Positions 31,335 to 32,560 of a DNA stretch of 32,560 nt are shown piece after piece (position 1 is the first letter of the stretch; every line of letters begins with the position of its first letter). The stretch spans positions 1 to 32,560 of the forward strand of contig JAPLLU010000089.1 in assembly GCA_026387385.1 (NCBI GenBank), written 5' to 3'. Origin of the DNA: Candidatus Omnitrophota bacterium. GTDB taxonomy: Bacteria > Omnitrophota > Gorgyraeia > Gygaellales > Profunditerraquicolaceae. The notes beneath the pieces were generated by a model. It did not search any database and was not told where the DNA came from. It saw only the letters and a list, made by a program, of their open reading frames with translations. Both the position numbers and the translations under genes were made by a program.

Positions 31335-32560
31335 ATGTTCGGAAGTGATTTTCTTTGGTTAGCTCCAGTGGGTTCAATAATCGCCCTTTCATTTGCAGCA
31401 TATTTCGCCTTTTATATTTTAAAACAGGAGGAAGGTAACGATAAAATGAAAGAGATTGCCGAAGCAGTCAGGGTGGGGGCCAGGGCTTATCTTAAAAGAC
31501 AATATTTAGGCGTATGCCTGTTTTTTATAGTGGTATTCTTTATCCTTTTATTATTGGCATCTAAGAATTATCTGGTTATTTTTGTCCCGTTTGCTTTTCT
31601 TACCGGAGGTTTCTTTTCCGGGCTCTCAGGTTTTATCGGCATGTCGATAGCCACCAAAGCTTCTAACCGTACAGCTTGCGCAGCAATGAAGAGCTTAAAC
31701 TTGGGCCTTCGAGTTGCCTTCTCTAGCGGCGCAGTGATGGGGCTAACCGTAGTGGGCCTGGGCCTTTTAGATTTAAGCATCTGGTATTATTTTCTTAATT
31801 GGTACTATTCCGGCCATGCTGTCCCAATCGGAATGGATAAGATAGGCGCAATCACTTCTACGATGCTTTGTTTTGGTATGGGCGCAAGTTCTCAGGCATT
31901 ATTTGCCAGGGTAGGAGGCGGAATTTTTACTAAGGCCGCGGATGTAGGCGCAGATTTAGTAGGTAAGGTTGAAGCGGGTATTCCTGAGGATGATCCGCGT
32001 AATCCTGCGGTAATCGCGGATAACGTAGGTGATAACGTAGGCGATGTAGCAGGAATGGGTGCAGACCTTTACGAATCGTATGTAGGTTCAATTGTGGCTA
32101 CTTCAGTATTAGGCGTGGCTGCTGGTTTAGGTATTGCAGGCGTTACGGTTCCAATGGTAATGGCAGCAGTGGGTGTTTTGGCTTCGGTTATCGGGACTTT
32201 TTTTGTGCGCAGCAAAGAAGACGCAAGTCAGGCGGTTTTATTGGCAGCGCTAAGAAAAGGTGTATTTGCCAGTTCTTTTGTCGTAGCGGTTATTTCATAT
32301 TTTTTGGTTAAGTATACATTAGGCGCACAGCACATGGGCGTATATTGGTCAGTGCTTTCCGGGTTACTTGCAGGCATATTGATTGGTTTATCGACCGAGT
32401 TTTACACTTCCAGTAATTTTAGCCCGACAAAATCAGTTGCCGATGCCTCAATCACTGGGCCGGCAACGGTGATTATAAGCGGTATTGCAGTAGGGATGAT
32501 GTCTACGGCTATACCTGTGGTTGTGGTGTGTGGCGCGATTATGGCCAGTTTCTTCCTTTC
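31335..32560 (+). CDS. hppA: Membrane-bound ion-translocating pyrophosphatase, 5' part
   Basis: The ORF is open to the right edge (408 codons) and so is absent from the ORF track. Many membrane segments and the family signature are present: GGGIFTKAADVGADLVGKVE, GIPEDDPRNPAVIADNVGDN, then VGDVAGMGADLYESY. These Asp- and Lys-rich loops bind magnesium pyrophosphate. The enzyme pumps protons or sodium across the inner membrane at the expense of pyrophosphate. The residues that separate K-dependent from K-independent types and help to tell proton from sodium pumps lie beyond the window. AAGGAGGG six bases before the ATG supports the start. Confidence 0.95.
   Translation, partial: MFGSDFLWLAPVGSIIALSFAAYFAFYILKQEEGNDKMKEIAEAVRVGARAYLKRQYLGVCLFFIVVFFILLLLASKNYLVIFVPFAFLTGGFFSGLSGFIGMSIATKASNRTACAAMKSLNLGLRVAFSSGAVMGLTVVGLGLLDLSIWYYFLNWYYSGHAVPIGMDKIGAITSTMLCFGMGASSQALFARVGGGIFTKAADVGADLVGKVEAGIPEDDPRNPAVIADNVGDNVGDVAGMGADLYESYVGSIVATSVLGVAAGLGIAGVTVPMVMAAVGVLASVIGTFFVRSKEDASQAVLLAALRKGVFASSFVVAVISYFLVKYTLGAQHMGVYWSVLSGLLAGILIGLSTEFYTSSNFSPTKSVADASITGPATVIISGIAVGMMSTAIPVVVVCGAIMASFFL

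Overview
This window looks like a piece of chromosome from an uncultured diderm (Gram-negative type) bacterium. Evidence for two membranes is a type II secretion (T2SS)/type IV pilus-like operon and a Tol-like ybgC-tolQ-tolR group. The very large surface protein built of Ig-like repeats, the PilZ-tailed GspE and the membrane pyrophosphatase fit what I know of Omnitrophota (OP3). That placement is an inference; no rRNA or other marker gene is present. All convincing genes lie on the + strand.

Region 1 (1-13354) is the 3' part of a giant gene. About 38 tandem Ig-like repeats of roughly 95 aa are followed by non-repeat beta-rich domains, coiled coils and one C-terminal membrane helix with a short cytoplasmic tail. 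At least 4,449 codons are visible and the 5' end lies outside the window. One in-frame TGA at 3365-3367 splits it into two ORFs within an otherwise intact repeat.

Region 2 (13365-18489) is a compact F-type ATPase cluster in the unusual order epsilon, c, b/delta fusion, alpha, gamma, beta. The catalytic residues of beta and the arginine finger of alpha are present. No subunit a is found, and the c-like hairpin has Gln where the ion-carrying Asp/Glu should be and contains no acidic residue at all. The cluster looks like an F1 motor on an altered membrane anchor, placed directly behind a giant membrane-anchored surface protein. By rough analogy with F1-like ATPases in mycoplasma gliding and MIB-MIP systems, it may use ATP hydrolysis for mechanical work at the surface or for secretion rather than make ATP. 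This is the leading candidate for an undescribed system in the window and it is a hypothesis.

Region 3 (18492-27716) follows beta after 2 bases. It carries a stand-alone GspE N-domain protein, GspE fused to PilZ, GspF, an exported gluzincin-like peptidase, pseudopilins GspG, I, J and K, a GspL/PilM-PilN protein and a GspM/PilO protein. GspC, GspD, GspH and the prepilin peptidase are not here. GspG has a leader expanded by a 37-bp tandem repeat, and gspJ lacks a normal start codon in front of its prepilin motif because a heptamer array lies there.

Region 4 (27717-31261) holds a small exported helical protein, a DUF167 protein, a secreted five-EF-hand protein, a YbgC-type thioesterase behind a strong stem-loop, an alpha/beta hydrolase remnant, a small membrane protein and TolQ/ExbB plus TolR/ExbD proteins. 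Region 5 (31335-end) is the 5' part of a membrane-bound ion-pumping pyrophosphatase with its own likely promoter.

Short arrays with exact 7-bp period but different unit sequences recur at several gene junctions and form a second unexplained pattern. No RNA genes, CRISPR arrays or insertion sequences were seen.
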